DNA of 64,000 nt from Clostridium lentum (GTDB lineage Bacteria; Bacillota; Clostridia; Clostridiales; Clostridiaceae), in NCBI RefSeq assembly GCF_014287815.1, contig NZ_JACOOQ010000018.1, positions 6,405 to 70,404 on the forward strand, written 5' to 3'. The notes below the pieces were generated by a model. That model was not told the DNA's origin and searched no databases. It saw nothing but the letters and a program-made list of their open reading frames with translations. The position numbers and the translations under genes were made by a program. How positions within the stretch are numbered: position 1 is the first letter of the stretch; each line of letters starts with the position of its first letter. Of the stretch, positions 62,234 through 64,000 are shown piece by piece.

Positions 62234-63748
62234 ATGAAAAATTTAAAAATCTATTTTACATCTGACCTTCATGGATATGTTTATCCAACTGATTATGTAG
62301 AAAGAAATGAAAAAAATATTGGTTTGCTTAATATAATTAATCATTTCAATAAAGATGGAAATACATTAATAATTGATGGTGGAGACACTATTCAAGGTTC
62401 ACCTTTTACAAATTACTTAAGTAATTCAGAATTTGATGTGCATCCATTAGCAACTATTATGAATGCTGGAGGATATGATTTTATAACTCTTGGTAATCAT
62501 GACTTTAACTATGGAAAGGAATATTTAAAGAAGTACTTAAATAATTTAAATGCCACTTGTCTTTGTGCTAATGTTGTAGATAAAACTAATGAATTACCTA
62601 TTTTCCCTTACAAGATAAAAACAATGGAAAATGGATTAAAAGTAGGTATAATTGGATTTACTACTGACTTTATAAACAGATGGGAGCGTCCTGAAAATAT
62701 AAAAGATATAGATATCACTGATACTTTTGACTCAGTAAAGAAATATTATGAAACTGTAAAAGAACAATGTGATATCCTTGTAGGTGTTTACCATGGTGGA
62801 TTTGAATATGATTTAGAATCTCGCAAACAATTAAGCACTACAAAAGAAAATATTGCTTATAAAATATGTAAGGAATTTGATTTTGATATACTTCTTACAG
62901 GTCATCAGCACCTTCCTATAGCTAATAAAAATCTTCATGGAACTCACATAGTTCAAACTCCACATAATGGAAGTAAATTCTTAGAATTAAATCTTACTAT
63001 AAATGATGATTACAAAGTTGAAATAAATTCATCATTAAAAGATTTAGAATTAAATCCTAATAAGGAAATGTATGATAAATTCTTACCATTAGAAGATAAG
63101 GTTCAAGAATGGTTAGATACTCCTGTTGGTGTTTTAGATACTAAACTTCAGCCTACAACTCATTTAGATATGGCTTTAAATGGTTCAAATTTAGCTAACT
63201 TTATAAATCAAATTCAACTTGAAAGTAGCAATGCAGATATATCTTGTACTACCTTTGCAAATGTAATAAAAGGATTTAGTAAAAATGTTACTGTAAGAGA
63301 TATTTTATCTACTTATCCATATCCAAATACATTAGCTGTTCTTGAAGTTAATAAAAATATATTAAAATTAGCATTAGAAAGAGCTGCTAGCTACTTTGAA
63401 AATAATAATGGAAATGTAACAGTATCTGAAAGATTCTTAAAACCTAAAGTTGAACATTATAATTATGATTACTTCTCAAATATAAACTATACTTTTGACT
63501 TAACTAAAGAAGTTGGAAATAGAGTTACTTCTATTAAATTTAATGGTGAAGAATTATCTGAAGATAAAAACTTAACTTTAGTTATGAATAACTATAGAGC
63601 TAGTGGTGCTGGTGGTTATGAATGCTATGAAAATTGTAAGGTTGTTAAGGAAATATTAATTGAAATACCTGAAATAATTATTAATTATTTTAAAAACAAT
63701 CCTAAAGTTGTTGTAGATACAGCTAGATACTACAAAACTATATCTTAA
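62234..63748 (+). CDS. Cytoplasmic 5'-nucleotidase/metallophosphatase (UshA-like)
   Basis: A 504-residue two-domain enzyme. The metallophosphatase half has the metal ligands in FTSDLHGYV, IDGGDTIQGS, TLGNHDFNYG and LTGHQHLPI. The C-terminal half has the nucleotidase pocket text (DISCTTFANVIKG, RDILSTYPYPNTL, YRASGAGGYECYE). There is no signal peptide, so unlike E. coli UshA it should act inside the cell. It would hydrolyse nucleotides or nucleotide sugars. AGAGGCGG precedes the ATG and a terminator follows. Confidence 0.92.
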   Translation: MKNLKIYFTSDLHGYVYPTDYVERNEKNIGLLNIINHFNKDGNTLIIDGGDTIQGSPFTNYLSNSEFDVHPLATIMNAGGYDFITLGNHDFNYGKEYLKKYLNNLNATCLCANVVDKTNELPIFPYKIKTMENGLKVGIIGFTTDFINRWERPENIKDIDITDTFDSVKKYYETVKEQCDILVGVYHGGFEYDLESRKQLSTTKENIAYKICKEFDFDILLTGHQHLPIANKNLHGTHIVQTPHNGSKFLELNLTINDDYKVEINSSLKDLELNPNKEMYDKFLPLEDKVQEWLDTPVGVLDTKLQPTTHLDMALNGSNLANFINQIQLESSNADISCTTFANVIKGFSKNVTVRDILSTYPYPNTLAVLEVNKNILKLALERAASYFENNNGNVTVSERFLKPKVEHYNYDYFSNINYTFDLTKEVGNRVTSIKFNGEELSEDKNLTLVMNNYRASGAGGYECYENCKVVKEILIEIPEIIINYFKNNPKVVVDTARYYKTIS

Positions 63749-63808
63749 CCAAAATACTGTATTAACTCTTAGTATTTTAAAAAGTTAATATTTTAATATA
63801 AAACTTTA

Positions 63809-63848
63809 AACTCCAACCAGTATAAAAAAGTTTAGTTGGGGTTTTTAT
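63809..63848 (+). terminator. Rho-independent terminator of the nucleotidase gene
   Basis: AACTCCAAC pairs with GTTGGGGTT (one G-T pair), followed by TTTATT. Confidence 0.8.
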
Positions 63849-63887
63849 TATGACTTTGTTAAGCTAAGTTTTTTTATAAATAAAAAA

Positions 63888-63970
63888 GTGGCTTTCGCCA
63901 CGCTCCCTTCGGGAATTTAATTTTAAGTATTCTAAAAGGCATAGAACTAACATCGGTTCTATGCTATATT
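63888..63970. other. Structured intergenic element with three hairpins
   Basis: Three short hairpins stand in a row: GTGGC/GCCAC with a TTTC loop (63888-63901), TCC/GGA with a C(TTCG)G tetraloop (63904-63914), and GCATAGAAC/GTTCTATGC (63939-63964) followed by TATATTTTT. The first two are GC-rich for this genome. They could be a small RNA, or the terminator of a gene beyond the window. No coding frame is visible here. Confidence 0.35.
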
Positions 63971-64000
63971 TTTCCTATTAATTAATACTTTATTCCGTAT

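Noticed and set aside
1..64000. CRISPR arrays, tRNA or rRNA genes, insertion sequences, prophage
   Set aside because: No regularly spaced direct repeats, tRNA T-loop motifs, transposase or phage structural genes were seen on reading either strand.

Overview
The window is strongly AT-rich, with tightly packed operons, AGGAGG-type ribosome binding sites, several TTG starts and many bidirectional hairpin terminators. The gene content (Mn2+ and preQ1 riboswitches, CwlD-like amidase, spore-surface-like collagen protein, NrdG, ferredoxin-linked hydrogenase, acetolactate synthase) points to a chromosomal segment of a spore-forming anaerobe, most likely Clostridium sensu stricto. I see no rRNA, tRNA, CRISPR array, IS element or phage module.

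Layout. 1-7.5 kb: a CUT1 sugar uptake operon (solute-binding lipoprotein cut by the window start, two permeases, no ATPase) divergent from a YesN/YesM two-component pair and a YesL-like DUF624 protein. 7.5-12.9 kb: a CaCA cation antiporter behind a yybP-ykoY (Mn2+) riboswitch; a GT2-TPR glycosyltransferase divergent from a DNRLRE/collagen-like surface protein; and a preQ1-I riboswitch controlling an ECF S component and a radical SAM enzyme, a likely queuosine-precursor salvage unit. 12.9-18.9 kb: DUF4358 lipoprotein, HD-GYP protein, amidase, intracellular subtilisin, an Uma2 relic, rhodanese, nicotinamidase-like hydrolase and a small unknown gene.

19.0-27.8 kb is the centrepiece: a 15-gene operon for a group 4 [NiFe] hydrogenase of the Mbh type, with hydrogenase modules (mbhK, L, J, M, N), an Mrp-type Na+/H+ antiporter set (mbhA-H) and hypA/hypB. 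It should oxidise ferredoxin, evolve H2 and pump ions. The large subunit carries all four nickel cysteines and ends exactly at the usual maturation cleavage site.

28-43 kb is mostly metabolism: ilvBN, malic enzyme divergent from aspartate 4-decarboxylase, a DNRLRE/coiled-coil protein, a SEC-C protein, a long glutamine synthetase, alanine racemase, a small P-loop protein, a U32 tRNA-hydroxylation protein and a Vitreoscilla-type haemoglobin. 43-50 kb is an unusual operon that joins a propeller-fused solute-binding lipoprotein and MalFG-like permeases to a HlyD/MacA-like adaptor and a MacB/FtsX-like membrane protein, without an ATPase gene. 50-64 kb: methyltransferase, two tandem GT4 glycosyltransferases, a J-like/TPR protein with an internal duplication, a heterodimeric ABC exporter, a lipoprotein, nrdG and a cytoplasmic 5'-nucleotidase-like enzyme.

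A cross-window pattern: both DNRLRE genes, the GT2 gene and the GT4 pair each have a sequence resembling a late mother-cell sigma-K promoter (AC, 16-17 bp, CATANNNT), suggesting a spore-coat/exosporium glycoprotein regulon. All functions are inferred from reading motifs; no alignments or searches were run.
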